A model generated the notes under the pieces. The model worked only from the letters and a program-made list of their open reading frames with translations, did not search any database and was not told the DNA's origin. Of a stretch of DNA of 28,372 nucleotides, positions 1-8,618 are shown piece by piece. How positions within the stretch are numbered: position 1 is the stretch's first letter; every line of letters starts with the position of its first letter. The stretch is from CAZAGO01 sp964485045 (GTDB lineage Archaea; Nanobdellota; Nanobdellia; Pacearchaeales; GW2011-AR1): positions 1-28,372 of the forward strand of contig CAZAGO010000009.1 of NCBI GenBank assembly GCA_964485045.1, given 5' to 3'. A program made the position numbers and the translations under genes.

Positions 1-134
1 ATGAAGATGTTTCTAAAGAAAAAGAAACGGTTAAAAAAGAAAAGGTTCAAAAAAAAATAATTAAAAAAGAAGATGATAGAAAAGTTAAAGAAAAAGGTGT
101 GTTTACGAAAATTATAGATAGTTTGGCAGACTAA
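1..134 (+). CDS. C-terminal tail of a Lys/Glu-rich protein (5' end outside the window)
   Basis: The third reading frame is open from base 3 to a TAA at 132-134. The 43 residues are almost entirely Lys, Glu, Asp and Val, ending in a more ordinary segment (GVFTKIIDSLAD). This is the highly charged, probably disordered or coiled C-terminal tail of a protein whose body lies upstream. The next gene begins 7 bases later on the same strand, so it is probably the upstream member of the same operon of membrane/surface genes. The function cannot be judged from the tail. The competing frame beginning with ATG at base 1 gives only a 19-residue Lys-rich peptide and is not credible. Confidence 0.6.
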   Translation, partial: EDVSKEKETVKKEKVQKKIIKKEDDRKVKEKGVFTKIIDSLAD

Positions 135-141
135 TTTTATA

Positions 142-771
142 ATGAGATTTTCAAAATTATTTATTAAGAGCTTCTTAATAGCTTTTGTATTTTTAATCGT
201 TCTAAATGTTATCTTGCTTGCAACTGGAAATTATTCCGAATATATAGGTTATTTGACTGGTGTTTTCTTTTTGTTTTTGACATTCTTGATATTTAGAAAA
301 AGGAAAGAAAAAACTCTAAAGTTTATTGCATATTTTATTCCAATAGCAATAATTCTTGTATTTTTGTATGTGAATTTTTTACCTTTTGGATATAATAAGA
401 CTTACACCATAAATATAGATGAAAATGGAACAATTCATAGTCCTTCTTCGCACCTCTGGTTACAAGACAAAAATGGAACTAAGTTAACTAGCATTAGTGA
501 AGATTATGAATTTGAAAATATAACTATTGTTTTAACCTCAAAAATTAGGTTTAAAGATGCGGACGCAATAGTTGAAGTTTACTCTTTTAATTCAATTAAA
601 GAGGAATCCTCTTTTTTTGTTATAGGTAAAGAAATAATGAATGGAAAAGAATTTAAAAAAGACATCGAATTCAATCCTAATCTTCGCCTTATAAATTTAA
701 AGATTTATCAAAAAACTAAACTCACCATGACAGGATATATTGGTCCTGAATCAATACAATCATTAAAATGA
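142..771 (+). CDS. Membrane-anchored surface protein with three N-terminal helices
   Basis: The 209-residue protein has three predicted membrane helices at about residues 8-28, 33-51 and 60-79, a short charged loop (FRKRKEK) between the second and third, and then an exported Thr/Asn/Ile-rich domain of about 125 residues with potential N-glycosylation sequons (NIT, NGT). The N-terminal module is clearly paralogous to that of the following gene: both start M-(R/K)-x-S-K-x-F-x-K and share the FRK loop. It overlaps that gene by ATGA, implying translational coupling. The family was not recognised. I infer a cell-surface role, perhaps a target or scaffold of the neighbouring glycan machinery; that is not shown by the sequence. 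Confidence 0.75.
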   Translation: MRFSKLFIKSFLIAFVFLIVLNVILLATGNYSEYIGYLTGVFFLFLTFLIFRKRKEKTLKFIAYFIPIAIILVFLYVNFLPFGYNKTYTINIDENGTIHSPSSHLWLQDKNGTKLTSISEDYEFENITIVLTSKIRFKDADAIVEVYSFNSIKEESSFFVIGKEIMNGKEFKKDIEFNPNLRLINLKIYQKTKLTMTGYIGPESIQSLK

Positions 772-2309
772 AAATCTCAAAGACGTTTGTAAAAATATTC
801 CTTTCAATTTTAATGTTCGTAATACTAGTAAATATAATTACTCCCTTTTTTGGAGTTTGGAATGTTTTTTATTTAATCGCTTTAGGAGTTTTGTGTTTGT
901 TTCTTTTATTTTTAGTTTTTAGAAAAAAGGAAGATGGGCTATTCAAAGTAGTAAAAATAATGGTTTTAATAATTCCTGTTTTATTGATAGGATATATCGT
1001 ATATTCAAACTTCATTGCTTCGCATGAATTCAGTTATTTTTATGACATAGGCTCAGAAAAGGATGCGAAGAAACCATATTTAACTCCAGTTGAAAGAACC
1101 TCTGAAGCAGATCTAAATGCAAGTTTAAGGAATATAACTTCAAATTTGATTTATTTTGATGTTCCAATCCCAAAAGGAAGCGATTATTTAATAATTCAAA
1201 CAAAAGTACAAAATCCTGCGAACCCAATCATATATATAGGAGCAAAGAACAAAGAAGAGTGGAGCTATTTTTACAAGAAAACCTATAATCCGCTTTTAGA
1301 ACAGACTAATATTCAAAAAATAACAACTCTTTCAGACATTCCAGAAGGGAGCACAATTGCAACTGACAAAAATCTCCCCCCAATGGTAAAGGAACAAGAT
1401 TTTGAAATTAAAGAATTAACAATAGAAAATAATTTAAGAGGAGAACATACCTTCTATATATATCTCAAAGATTCTCTTAACCTTTATGCTGAAAAAAAGG
1501 ACATCAATTGGTATAATGGTTCTGACGAAATAAATATAACGCTTTACGATTTGAATGAAAAAATTTTAGGACAAACGATAATTGAGGATGATGGAATATT
1601 AGATAATTCAAATAATATAAGTAAAGAAATAATTGGAAATCTAAAGGTTGAAAATATTGCAGAAGGAGTTTACAAATTAGAGTTTAAGGGAGGAGCAGAC
1701 ACAATCATAACAAAAATAAACTTAAACACTGACAAGATCGTAACAAATAAAATCTTCAGTGCCGATTCCAAAAACTATGCTTCCAATGAAGATAAGGAAG
1801 TTTATTTATACACACAAACAGAAAAAGAGAATTTAATAAGTTTTCAAACTCTTCACGCATCTTATTTCCAAAATATTTCAATAAATAATAAAACCTTTGA
1901 ATTAAATGAAAGAGCTATTTGGATTTCTAAAAATTTAAATCAAGGAGAAAATTATATTCAAATTCCAAAAAGCGATGTTGTAATCCTATCAAACAATTAT
2001 CTAACCTTTTCAAAAGAAAATTATTTTGAACCATTCAAATATTATATAATAGATATTCCTACAAAGCAGAAAGATTTTGTAGGAATTGATTACATTTTAA
2101 CAGATTATATCCTTTCAAAAAACGAAGGGAATTGGACTATTCTATCAGCAAATTTTGATTTAAAAGACACCTATATAAAAGACGGCAAATTAAATTTAAT
2201 ATTTAGCATACCCCATTTAGCAGAAAATCAAAACGAAACAAATAAAATGTATGTTGCAATTGATTGGATAGACATAAAAGTGTATAAAGATGGAATTTTC
2301 AAAAATTGA
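768..2309 (+). CDS. Large membrane-anchored surface protein, paralogous N-terminus to the preceding gene
   Basis: 513 residues. Three predicted membrane helices occupy about residues 8-28, 32-50 and 60-82, matching the preceding protein in spacing and in the FRKKE loop. The remaining 430 residues look extracellular: Asn/Ile/Ser-rich beta-type sequence with many NxS/T sequons (NAS, NIT, NNT-like), and a segment around residues 280-330 of the alternating type common in archaeal surface beta-sandwich domains. No catalytic motif was recognised. The start ATG lies inside the stop of the upstream gene and the 3' end overlaps the next gene by 20 bases, so the genes are one transcription unit. Function unknown; an S-layer-associated or surface-sensing role is only a guess. 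Confidence 0.75.
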   Translation: MKISKTFVKIFLSILMFVILVNIITPFFGVWNVFYLIALGVLCLFLLFLVFRKKEDGLFKVVKIMVLIIPVLLIGYIVYSNFIASHEFSYFYDIGSEKDAKKPYLTPVERTSEADLNASLRNITSNLIYFDVPIPKGSDYLIIQTKVQNPANPIIYIGAKNKEEWSYFYKKTYNPLLEQTNIQKITTLSDIPEGSTIATDKNLPPMVKEQDFEIKELTIENNLRGEHTFYIYLKDSLNLYAEKKDINWYNGSDEINITLYDLNEKILGQTIIEDDGILDNSNNISKEIIGNLKVENIAEGVYKLEFKGGADTIITKINLNTDKIVTNKIFSADSKNYASNEDKEVYLYTQTEKENLISFQTLHASYFQNISINNKTFELNERAIWISKNLNQGENYIQIPKSDVVILSNNYLTFSKENYFEPFKYYIIDIPTKQKDFVGIDYILTDYILSKNEGNWTILSANFDLKDTYIKDGKLNLIFSIPHLAENQNETNKMYVAIDWIDIKVYKDGIFKN

Positions 2310-2676
2310 GATTAAAGGAAAAAGTGCGGATGTAATAAATTATTTATTTCAAAGTTTGCTTGTAACTTATCTTGTTCTCCTTCTTGTTGAACAAGTATGG
2401 ACTGGTTTTGTAAGCACTTACTTAAACTTAAACTATCTCCTTATGGGGGTTATAATTACAGGAATTTTAGATGTCTTCTCTGAACACAATCCTGTAAAAA
2501 AAGAAAATCCTACAAAAAAAGATTATATTTTTATTTTTCTTCTTGGAATTGCAGGTTTTGCCATAATAAAATTCAAGACAATAGAATTAGGGTGGCTTTC
2601 TTGGGTAATTTCGGTTATAGCCGGAATGCTTATAATACTACTTTCAATGTTAATTTTAGAAGAAGACGAAGATTGA
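2290..2676 (+). CDS. Small polytopic membrane protein, unknown function
   Basis: 128 residues with about four predicted membrane helices (roughly residues 17-37, 46-63, 79-95 and 102-122) and an acidic tail ending EEDED. The chosen ATG lies inside the preceding gene, 20 bases before its stop, as is common in this operon. No family was recognised. It sits between a large surface protein and a DUF1616 protein, so it may be a subunit or helper of a surface-protein or glycan assembly complex; this is inference from position only. Confidence 0.7.
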   Translation: MEFSKIEIKGKSADVINYLFQSLLVTYLVLLLVEQVWTGFVSTYLNLNYLLMGVIITGILDVFSEHNPVKKENPTKKDYIFIFLLGIAGFAIIKFKTIELGWLSWVISVIAGMLIILLSMLILEEDED

Positions 2677-2678
2677 AT

Positions 2679-3092
2679 ATGAAAATTAATAAATTAAAAA
2701 GTAAAGCTTATGTATTTGCAGGCATAGTTCTTGCAATGACTATTCTTTCTTTAGGAATAGGCTTTTTTAGTTCTCTTGAATATTTAGAGAGTTTCAGAAT
2801 AGTCTTTGGAAGCGTTTATGTTCTGTTTCTTCCTGGGTTCATAATAAGCTATATCTTCTTTTCAAAGACTAAGAAATTTGACAGTAAAACAAATGAAGAA
2901 GAGGGGGATTCGATTGACTGGATAGAAAGAATTGCTCTGAGTTTTGCTCTAAGCATTGCAATAGTCCCTCTTGCCGTGTTTTATTTAAATCTTATAAGAA
3001 TTAAAATCAATCTTCTTAATAGCACACTAACAATTCTTGGAATAATTATAATTTCATTAGGAATTCTATATTGGAGAAATCAACACAAATAA
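2679..3092 (+). CDS. DUF1616-like membrane protein
   Basis: I start this gene at the ATG two bases after the upstream stop. A longer reading from a GTG at 2592 would lie almost wholly inside the upstream gene and adds an Arg-rich, non-helical segment. The 137 residues have about four membrane helices. Two motifs match DUF1616, an archaeal membrane family often found beside surface-glycan and sorting genes: FLPGF at about residues 51-55, and ERIALSFALSIAIVPL at about 83-98, which is the family's conserved LS-x-GLS-x-x-x-P block. The protein is short for the family and lacks an extracellular C-terminal domain. It meets the next gene tail to tail with a 13-base overlap. Confidence 0.75.
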   Translation: MKINKLKSKAYVFAGIVLAMTILSLGIGFFSSLEYLESFRIVFGSVYVLFLPGFIISYIFFSKTKKFDSKTNEEEGDSIDWIERIALSFALSIAIVPLAVFYLNLIRIKINLLNSTLTILGIIIISLGILYWRNQHK

Positions 3093-4678
3093 GAATATAT
3101 CTTATTTCCTTCTTGTGAATAAATTAATTCAAAACAACCTGTCTGATTAAACTGATTAAGGTTATCTCTTTGCCTTTTTCCTATGAAAATATAAAGTGGT
3201 TTTTCATAAATATTTAAAAATTCTTTTACATCTTTTAGTTCTGAAGTTATCCAAAAGATTTCCCATTCATATTTTGAATGATTATTATAATCAAATAATC
3301 CTGGAGCAATTGTCTTTCTTTCACTATACCCTATTATCCAAGGAGAATAATGAGAAGTTGTAGACATGACAAAGGCATTTTCTTCTGTATTTTTTAAATA
3401 GGAGATAGTTTCCATCTCATTTTCATCAATTAAAGGAGAAGAAGAGATTGATTCTTTAATTGCAAATACCCCCATTGAAAGAAATAAAATGCTTATGAGC
3501 AAAATTGTTATTTTATTTTTATTTTCAGTAATAAGAAAAAAACCATATCCTGCAAAAATAATTAAAATAATATCCAACATTATTATGAACCTATTAAAAA
3601 AGAAAAACTGAAAGATTACTATTGATAAATTCAATATAGCCCATATTTCTAAAATTCCTAATCTTTTTCTAAGGCAGAATATTAAACCCATTATTGAAAA
3701 TAGAAAATAAGGAAGTATAGAATACTGATAAGTTGTAAAATTAATAAATGTTCCTGGGGATTGTCCTGTATCTACAAATCCTTTTACAACCCATGGAAGA
3801 ATAGAAGTTATAGCTGGAAAAAAATCTTTTATATAAAAGAGAAGAGCTAAAACAATTATTATTATTCCTGAAAGAATGTTATTTACTAACAATTTTCTAT
3901 CATATTTTTTATACTTATAAGGAGAAATAAAGGCATAAAAAAAGTAAGATAGTCCAAAAATGTAAAAAGTTGGACGATGAATTATTCCCGTCAAGGCACC
4001 AAAAATAATGAAGAGCCATTTGAAAAAAGAATTGCCTTCTTTTTCATATCTCTTAAGAAAATAAAAAGAAAAAAGTAGTGTTGAAATTCCTATGACATTT
4101 TTATAATAAAGAAACCAGAAATTTTTAAATTGAATAAGTGAAAGTGCATAAATAAATAATGAAAATAATGCTGTTTTTTCATTAAAATATTCTTTAGAAA
4201 CTAAATAAATTGCCCATCCTAAAAGCACGCAGAAGAAAATGAAGAGATACTTTAAAATAAAATCGCTAGAAAAAAATAATTTAAAAGCTTCCATGAGATA
4301 GAGAAATCCCGGCTCCATTCCTCCATTTAAAATCCATCTATCTTTATTCTCTAATCCGTGTTCTATTCCATATTTGTATATTCCAGGATCATAACCTAAG
4401 GGAATAGAAGTAAAGAAATAAGGAATTATTCTTATAATAAAAATTAAAAGTAAACCTGCAAAAAGTAAAGAATAATGCAACTTTTTATTTATCTTTCTTG
4501 AGTATGTTTCGCCCTTTAAAGAAAGTGCTCCAATTATTCCAATAATCATTGCAAGAATATTAAACTGAAGAGCGTATTTTGAAAAGAATCCCAAAGCGAT
4601 TATAAAAACAATAAGGGTATAAACTGCAAGGAGTTGGTAAAAACTGTCTTGAAGTATTGATTTAATTTTTTGTATCAT
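3080..4678 (-). CDS. Polytopic GT-C-like membrane glycosyltransferase
   Basis: 532 residues with about eleven to twelve predicted membrane helices spread over residues 15-410 and a soluble C-terminal domain of about 110 residues. The first large extracytoplasmic loop carries YDPGIYKYG, where the Asp is the likely catalytic acid of GT-C enzymes (the ArnT/PMT/GT39-like family), which move a sugar from a polyprenyl-phosphate donor to a lipid or protein acceptor outside the membrane. The C-terminal domain contains a conserved-looking ETISYL segment typical of archaeal members of this group. It follows the NYN RNase gene by only 3 bases and is the last gene of the glycan run. The acceptor cannot be deduced. 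Confidence 0.8.
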   Translation of the reverse strand: MIQKIKSILQDSFYQLLAVYTLIVFIIALGFFSKYALQFNILAMIIGIIGALSLKGETYSRKINKKLHYSLLFAGLLLIFIIRIIPYFFTSIPLGYDPGIYKYGIEHGLENKDRWILNGGMEPGFLYLMEAFKLFFSSDFILKYLFIFFCVLLGWAIYLVSKEYFNEKTALFSLFIYALSLIQFKNFWFLYYKNVIGISTLLFSFYFLKRYEKEGNSFFKWLFIIFGALTGIIHRPTFYIFGLSYFFYAFISPYKYKKYDRKLLVNNILSGIIIIVLALLFYIKDFFPAITSILPWVVKGFVDTGQSPGTFINFTTYQYSILPYFLFSIMGLIFCLRKRLGILEIWAILNLSIVIFQFFFFNRFIIMLDIILIIFAGYGFFLITENKNKITILLISILFLSMGVFAIKESISSSPLIDENEMETISYLKNTEENAFVMSTTSHYSPWIIGYSERKTIAPGLFDYNNHSKYEWEIFWITSELKDVKEFLNIYEKPLYIFIGKRQRDNLNQFNQTGCFELIYSQEGNKIYSYLC

Positions 4679-4681
4679 TTT

Positions 4682-5287
4682 TTAATTTTGAACTCTTCTC
4701 TCCATTGAATTTTTCTCCCTTAATTCTTTGGAATATCCTTTGGCAAGGGCAGAACTCAAAACTTCAACTCCGTATTGCTTAGCCAAATTTAAAGCAGGGA
4801 TAAAATCTGCATCTCCTGAGATTAAAATAATCTTCTTAGTTTTTTTGTTTATAGCATAATCTATTAAATCTACTGCAAGCATAACATCTATCCCTTTTTC
4901 CTTTTTCTTTACATTATTTATTGCTCCCAATAGATTTTCCTCAACAAGAGGCTTGCAAAGATTACATAACTCCATAGACTCTATTAATTCCTGCTTAGCT
5001 TTTATCAACTCTTTATTTGAATGTACTTGTAATTTTCTTGTAAAAACTTTAAATTTTGAAAGAATCTTAAGAGAATCTATAAATTTTAAATGAGAGTAAT
5101 ATAAATTACTCCCATCCTTTATGGTAGGCATAGAATTATAATATCTTACCTCTTGAACAGAAAATTTAAAGTGATTGGTTATCAGTTTAACGAATTTATT
5201 AAAGTCTAAGTTTGAAGGTTTTATTTTCATCTCTTTTAAATTATGATAAAGATTATTTCCATCTATGAAAAGAACTGCATTTTCCAT
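4682..5287 (-). CDS. NYN domain (LabA/DUF88-like, PIN-fold) ribonuclease
   Basis: 201 residues. The N-terminus has the NYN signature FIDGNN (Asp9, Asn11, Asn12), followed by GID at about 132-134 and Asp140, then ISGDADFIP with Asp159 and Asp161. This acidic set coordinates metal in PIN-fold/NYN nucleases, so the catalytic site looks complete. A CxxC at 108 and 111 (ELCNLCK) in the middle helix region could bind a metal or be structural. Members cut RNA or act in RNA turnover in bacteria and archaea. It has its own TATA box about 25 bases upstream and is followed 3 bases later by a glycosyltransferase gene, an odd partner for an RNase. The start ATG is the one set by that promoter. Confidence 0.85.
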   Translation of the reverse strand: MENAVLFIDGNNLYHNLKEMKIKPSNLDFNKFVKLITNHFKFSVQEVRYYNSMPTIKDGSNLYYSHLKFIDSLKILSKFKVFTRKLQVHSNKELIKAKQELIESMELCNLCKPLVEENLLGAINNVKKKEKGIDVMLAVDLIDYAINKKTKKIILISGDADFIPALNLAKQYGVEVLSSALAKGYSKELREKNSMERRVQN

Positions 5288-5305
5288 TATTTAGGATAAA
5301 CTAAG

Positions 5306-5318
5306 AAATATATAAAAT
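5306..5318 (-). promoter_or_regulatory. TATA box of the NYN RNase gene
   Basis: Read on the - strand the site is TTTTATATATT, containing a perfect TTTATATA archaeal TATA element. Its centre is about 25 bases before the ATG at 5287, the spacing expected for a leaderless transcript. Confidence 0.6.
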
Positions 5319-5339
5319 TATCAATTAGAATTTTTTAGG

Positions 5340-5401
5340 GAATATGAAGCCCGGCATTGCTCCGAAGAACCATACCGGGGACTTAATAACAAATACAGTC
5401 C
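5340..5401 (-). ncRNA. Candidate structured RNA: UUCG-capped hairpin
   Basis: A GC-rich island in very AT-rich surroundings. On the - strand, bases 5379-5350 fold as an 8-bp stem (CCCGGUAU with AUGCCGGG), a G/A internal mismatch, a 4-bp stem (GUUC with GAGC) and a UUCG tetraloop closed by C-G, the most stable RNA tetraloop. Two stem positions are G-U on this strand but would be A-C mismatches on the other, so the - strand is the likely transcript. A second small stem (GGACU at 5401-5397 with AGUCC at 5383-5379) lies just upstream. A TATA-like TTAAATAT (about 5407-5414) sits about 26 bases before the main stem, so the element may be transcribed on its own or be the leader of the NYN gene. Family not recognised. 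Confidence 0.55.
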
Positions 5402-5411
5402 TTTAGGATAT

Positions 5412-6383
5412 TTAAGTGTTTTGCTTAGCATCCTTAACATTTCTCATTAAATAATAAGAAAATATAGGCCCTAGTGTAAACATAACAATCATTTGCACAA
5501 TTCTTCCTAAAATTGCTACACTTAAAGATTGCGCAGGAGTTATTCCTATTATCATTGCAGAAAAAACCGCGACAGCTTCTGAAACTCCGAGGTTTCCAGG
5601 AGTTAGCTGAATAAGAATTACAATGCTTCCAATAGACACTAAAAATAATGCCTGAATAAAACTAAGATTAATCCCAAAAATATGATAAGAAATAATCGTA
5701 CTCACTGAACTAACCAATAAACAAGCAGTAGCCACAAGCACACAAACAAGAACAACTCTTCTATTTTTTCTTATTATATTCCACCCATTTATAACATTAA
5801 CAAATCTGTTAAGCCATTTGTTTTTTCTTTCTTTAAATTTCGGAGAGAAAATTATAATTGAAAACAGAGGCAAGAATAATCCTAAAAATATTAAGAGAAC
5901 TACCCAATTAAAAACCCCATAAATCTGGTGAATAAAATAAAGAGAAATTAAACCAAATAAACTTCCAATAAAAAAAGTTATAACATACATCCCAGCAAGT
6001 GTTGATAAAAAGTTTGTATAAGTAAAATTGTGTTTTTTCTTGAGATAAACGGCACGCACACCCATGCCTCCGTGAACAGGAGTTATGATATTGTAAAAGC
6101 CCGTAACTATTGAGAGCATGTAGACTTCTAGATTTTTCAGCTTAACACCCAAAGGCATAAGCAATTCTCGAGTCTGGATGCTAGTAAAAAAGTAATTTAA
6201 TAGAAAAAGTGCAATTAATGGAACGAGCCATAAAGGATTAATTAGAGATATTTGCTTGAAGTCAGATGCATGATTATAAACATAATTAATGAATAGAGCG
6301 AGAATTATTGCTAAGAGAGTGAAAGAGATGATGGGTTTAGTGGGGAGTTTCATTTTTAATATTTGATTTTTTGAATGTTTCAT
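5412..6383 (-). CDS. Flippase-like integral membrane protein (LPG-synthase transmembrane family, PF03706 type)
   Basis: 323 residues with about eight predicted membrane helices. It shows the marks of the family formerly called UPF0104/AglD C-terminal domain: an HGGMGVRAVYLKKK segment in the first third (the conserved G-x-R-A-x-x-L-K pattern) and LTPGNLGVSEA near residue 260 (the PGGLG/SE motif). Stand-alone members sit in glycan and lipid loci and are thought to help lipid-linked sugars or aminoacyl lipids cross the membrane. The ATG shares one base with the stop of the upstream methyltransferase (TAATG), so they are co-translated. A synthase function is excluded because no soluble catalytic domain is attached. 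Confidence 0.85.
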   Translation of the reverse strand: MKHSKNQILKMKLPTKPIISFTLLAIILALFINYVYNHASDFKQISLINPLWLVPLIALFLLNYFFTSIQTRELLMPLGVKLKNLEVYMLSIVTGFYNIITPVHGGMGVRAVYLKKKHNFTYTNFLSTLAGMYVITFFIGSLFGLISLYFIHQIYGVFNWVVLLIFLGLFLPLFSIIIFSPKFKERKNKWLNRFVNVINGWNIIRKNRRVVLVCVLVATACLLVSSVSTIISYHIFGINLSFIQALFLVSIGSIVILIQLTPGNLGVSEAVAVFSAMIIGITPAQSLSVAILGRIVQMIVMFTLGPIFSYYLMRNVKDAKQNT

Positions 6384-7078
6384 TACATTAGTTTTCTTAC
6401 CTTAATTGATAAAAAAGCCGCATGTCTTTTGTCTATTTTTGATAAAATATTTGGAAAAGGATAATAGCCAGACCCAATTATTTTTTCAACCTTAAATCCA
6501 TTTTCCTTAAAAATCTCAATTAAACCTTGATAAGCAAACACCCGCTGATGTTGCCAACCCTCGGGCCTATTCATCCCCCTATGAACATTAAAAGAAAGAG
6601 GATTTCCTAAAGAAAACTTTTTTTGACTAATATTTGTCAATGAAAAAGGTTGCCATCCAAAAACAAGAGAAAAGATATTATGCCAACTTGCCAAATTCTC
6701 CGTTGATATTATAGCATAACCTCCCGTTTTAAGAACCCTCTTAATCTCCCCTATAAAATTATCTGTATTACTTAAGTGCTCTATTACCTGATCCGAATGA
6801 ATCACGTCAAAAAAGTTATCTTTAAAGGGGATTTTTTTGTTTAAATCGCAATTTTTAGAGATAATTCCATTTTTTCTGGCTTTGCTTAAGGCGGTTTCAT
6901 TTACCTCTACACCATACAAATTCTTTGTTCTTAACTTAAGACCAAGTTCCAATGTCCAAGATCCATCATCACATCCGAGATCTAATAATCTTGAACATTC
7001 ATTTACAGTTATCAAATTCAATATAGACTTTTTCCTGTCAAATACTGCTTTGGTTCTTAAATTGTTTAATATTTTCAT
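6383..7078 (-). CDS. Class I SAM-dependent methyltransferase (Methyltransf_11 type)
   Basis: 231 residues. Motif I is LLDLGCDDGS at about 31-40; an acidic VEVNE follows (SAM ribose binding), then the motif IV-like region FDVIHSDQVIEHL and the post-motif RVLKTGGYAIIST. The C-terminal third (GMNRPEGWQHQRVFAYQGL) resembles methyltransferases of sugar and glycan loci, whose substrate is often a nucleotide- or lipid-linked sugar. It overlaps the upstream membrane transferase by four bases and the downstream flippase-like gene by one. It is one of four methyltransferases in this operon, suggesting an O-methylated glycan; the exact target position is unknown. Confidence 0.85.
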   Translation of the reverse strand: MKILNNLRTKAVFDRKKSILNLITVNECSRLLDLGCDDGSWTLELGLKLRTKNLYGVEVNETALSKARKNGIISKNCDLNKKIPFKDNFFDVIHSDQVIEHLSNTDNFIGEIKRVLKTGGYAIISTENLASWHNIFSLVFGWQPFSLTNISQKKFSLGNPLSFNVHRGMNRPEGWQHQRVFAYQGLIEIFKENGFKVEKIIGSGYYPFPNILSKIDKRHAAFLSIKVRKLM

Positions 7079-8616
7079 TTTACCTCAAATAGATATTTTC
7101 CCTCCTCTTTAATTTCTAAACCCAACTTACTAAAATAGGGAAAGTAATCCTCTCTCAGCGTGTATATGTCATAATTTTTTAAATTGTCCTCATTAAAAAA
7201 ATAAACTGAATAACCATCATTAATTAAACTTGTTACTGTATCAAAAGTTTTTTCAATTCTTTGCTCTTTTGGAAAAGTGGCATAAACTGCAGTCATGCGA
7301 GTTGGAAAGATATATTTATCATAATAATTACAGAATATGATTGAATTTGGGGGTAAATTTGAGACAGAATCAATTAGGCTCTTTGTTTGAGATTCGATGT
7401 TAAGATTATTTGAAATTTGACTTGTAGAAACGGAGAGGTTAAATAGAAAAAAATAGAGAAAAAAAATGGCAAGAACAAACATTGCTATCTTCTTGTCAAA
7501 GAATTTTTGATAATAAGAAATAGAATAAGCGGAAAGCAGAATCAATACAAAATAAAGAGGAAGTAAATATCGTGTGTACATAGAAGCCATTAAAAAATGC
7601 TCACTATAACCCGACCACTCTACACCCATGTATAAAAATATCATCAAAAGAAACGTAATCATGCTGATAAACAAAAATTTTATTTGTAAAGTCTTCTTCC
7701 TATGAATTATCGGAAAAATTGACAGAAGAGAGAGTATTCCCAATCCAGCAAAACCTCCAAAAATATATGTCTTAAAAACATTATGAAAGACCTCGAAATC
7801 AAAAAAAGGCTTTTCAATATTTTGATCTATTTGGATATTGTTTGGTGAAAGAAGATCAAGCGTTGAATATTCTCCAATTGGGCCGAAAATAGTGTGATAA
7901 GTATTATAATGAAAAAACGCTAATGAAAAACCAAGAAGAAATAATAAAAAACCAGGTAAAATTAAATTTTTAAGTTTTTTATGTTTATTGAAGAAAAAGA
8001 CAATAATAAAAGGGATTAAGAAGAAAAGATAAGAATAACGTATAAAAGAAGCCATAAAGAGAAAAAAAGTGGATAAAATAAGTAGCTTTTGATTATGTTC
8101 GTTTTGATATTTTAAAAAATAAAATAAACTAACGACAAAAAAAGAAAAAGCAGGAATATCATTTATGAATAAGGTTGACCAATAAATAAGAGAACTTAGT
8201 GCACCCAAAAGAATAACGGAAATAAAAGCGGTTTTTTTTCCAAACAGTAATGAAGAACTTTTATAAGAAAAAATTAAAATTAATAAGAAAAAAATCATTG
8301 AACTAAAAAATTTCATATTCCTGTCTAGTATATCTAAAGAGCCCAATAAAAAAATGTACCCAACATGGGTGGCAGGCAAGTTCCAACCCTCCTCAGATAA
8401 AAAAGTTGCCCTAAGTCCAAATATCCTTTCATACCTTGTATTGAACTGATTTTCAAATCCAAAATTTCCAGAAACAACAAGATTCTCTGAAAAAAAAGTA
8501 TTCTGTAAGGTGTCTATTAAAGGGTATCTTACACTATAAAATCTAAAAGAAAAATAAGAGACGAATAAAAGTAAAAAAAATACACAGATGCAAAAAACTA
8601 ATTTTTTTTTGTCCAT
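7075..8616 (-). CDS. Polytopic GT-C/ArnT-like membrane glycosyltransferase
   Basis: About 513 residues with about ten to eleven membrane helices and a C-terminal soluble domain of about 110 residues. After helix 1 a large loop carries YPLIDTLQNTF with an Asp in the position of the GT-C catalytic acid. Further on, EEGWNLPATHVGYIFLLG resembles the conserved second segment of dolichyl-phosphate-mannose mannosyltransferase-like enzymes, and FINDIPAFSFF is the usual mid-protein ND-P pattern. I place the start at the ATG at 8616, preceded by GGGGGAT (a plausible ribosome site) and two bases after the upstream stop. A TTG at 8646 would add ten residues inside the upstream gene. It probably uses a polyprenyl-phosphate sugar made by the GT2 enzymes of this operon. 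Confidence 0.8.
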   Translation of the reverse strand: MDKKKLVFCICVFFLLLFVSYFSFRFYSVRYPLIDTLQNTFFSENLVVSGNFGFENQFNTRYERIFGLRATFLSEEGWNLPATHVGYIFLLGSLDILDRNMKFFSSMIFFLLILIFSYKSSSLLFGKKTAFISVILLGALSSLIYWSTLFINDIPAFSFFVVSLFYFLKYQNEHNQKLLILSTFFLFMASFIRYSYLFFLIPFIIVFFFNKHKKLKNLILPGFLLFLLGFSLAFFHYNTYHTIFGPIGEYSTLDLLSPNNIQIDQNIEKPFFDFEVFHNVFKTYIFGGFAGLGILSLLSIFPIIHRKKTLQIKFLFISMITFLLMIFLYMGVEWSGYSEHFLMASMYTRYLLPLYFVLILLSAYSISYYQKFFDKKIAMFVLAIFFLYFFLFNLSVSTSQISNNLNIESQTKSLIDSVSNLPPNSIIFCNYYDKYIFPTRMTAVYATFPKEQRIEKTFDTVTSLINDGYSVYFFNEDNLKNYDIYTLREDYFPYFSKLGLEIKEEGKYLFEVK

Positions 8617-8618
8617 CT

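Noticed and set aside
1030..1227. 65-residue - strand frame inside the large surface protein
   Set aside because: Leu/Phe-rich antisense shadow with no promoter; the + strand gene accounts for this stretch.
5340..5401. tRNA or box C/D RNA at the GC-rich island
   Set aside because: No T-loop, acceptor pairing or C and D boxes; only the two hairpins are supported.
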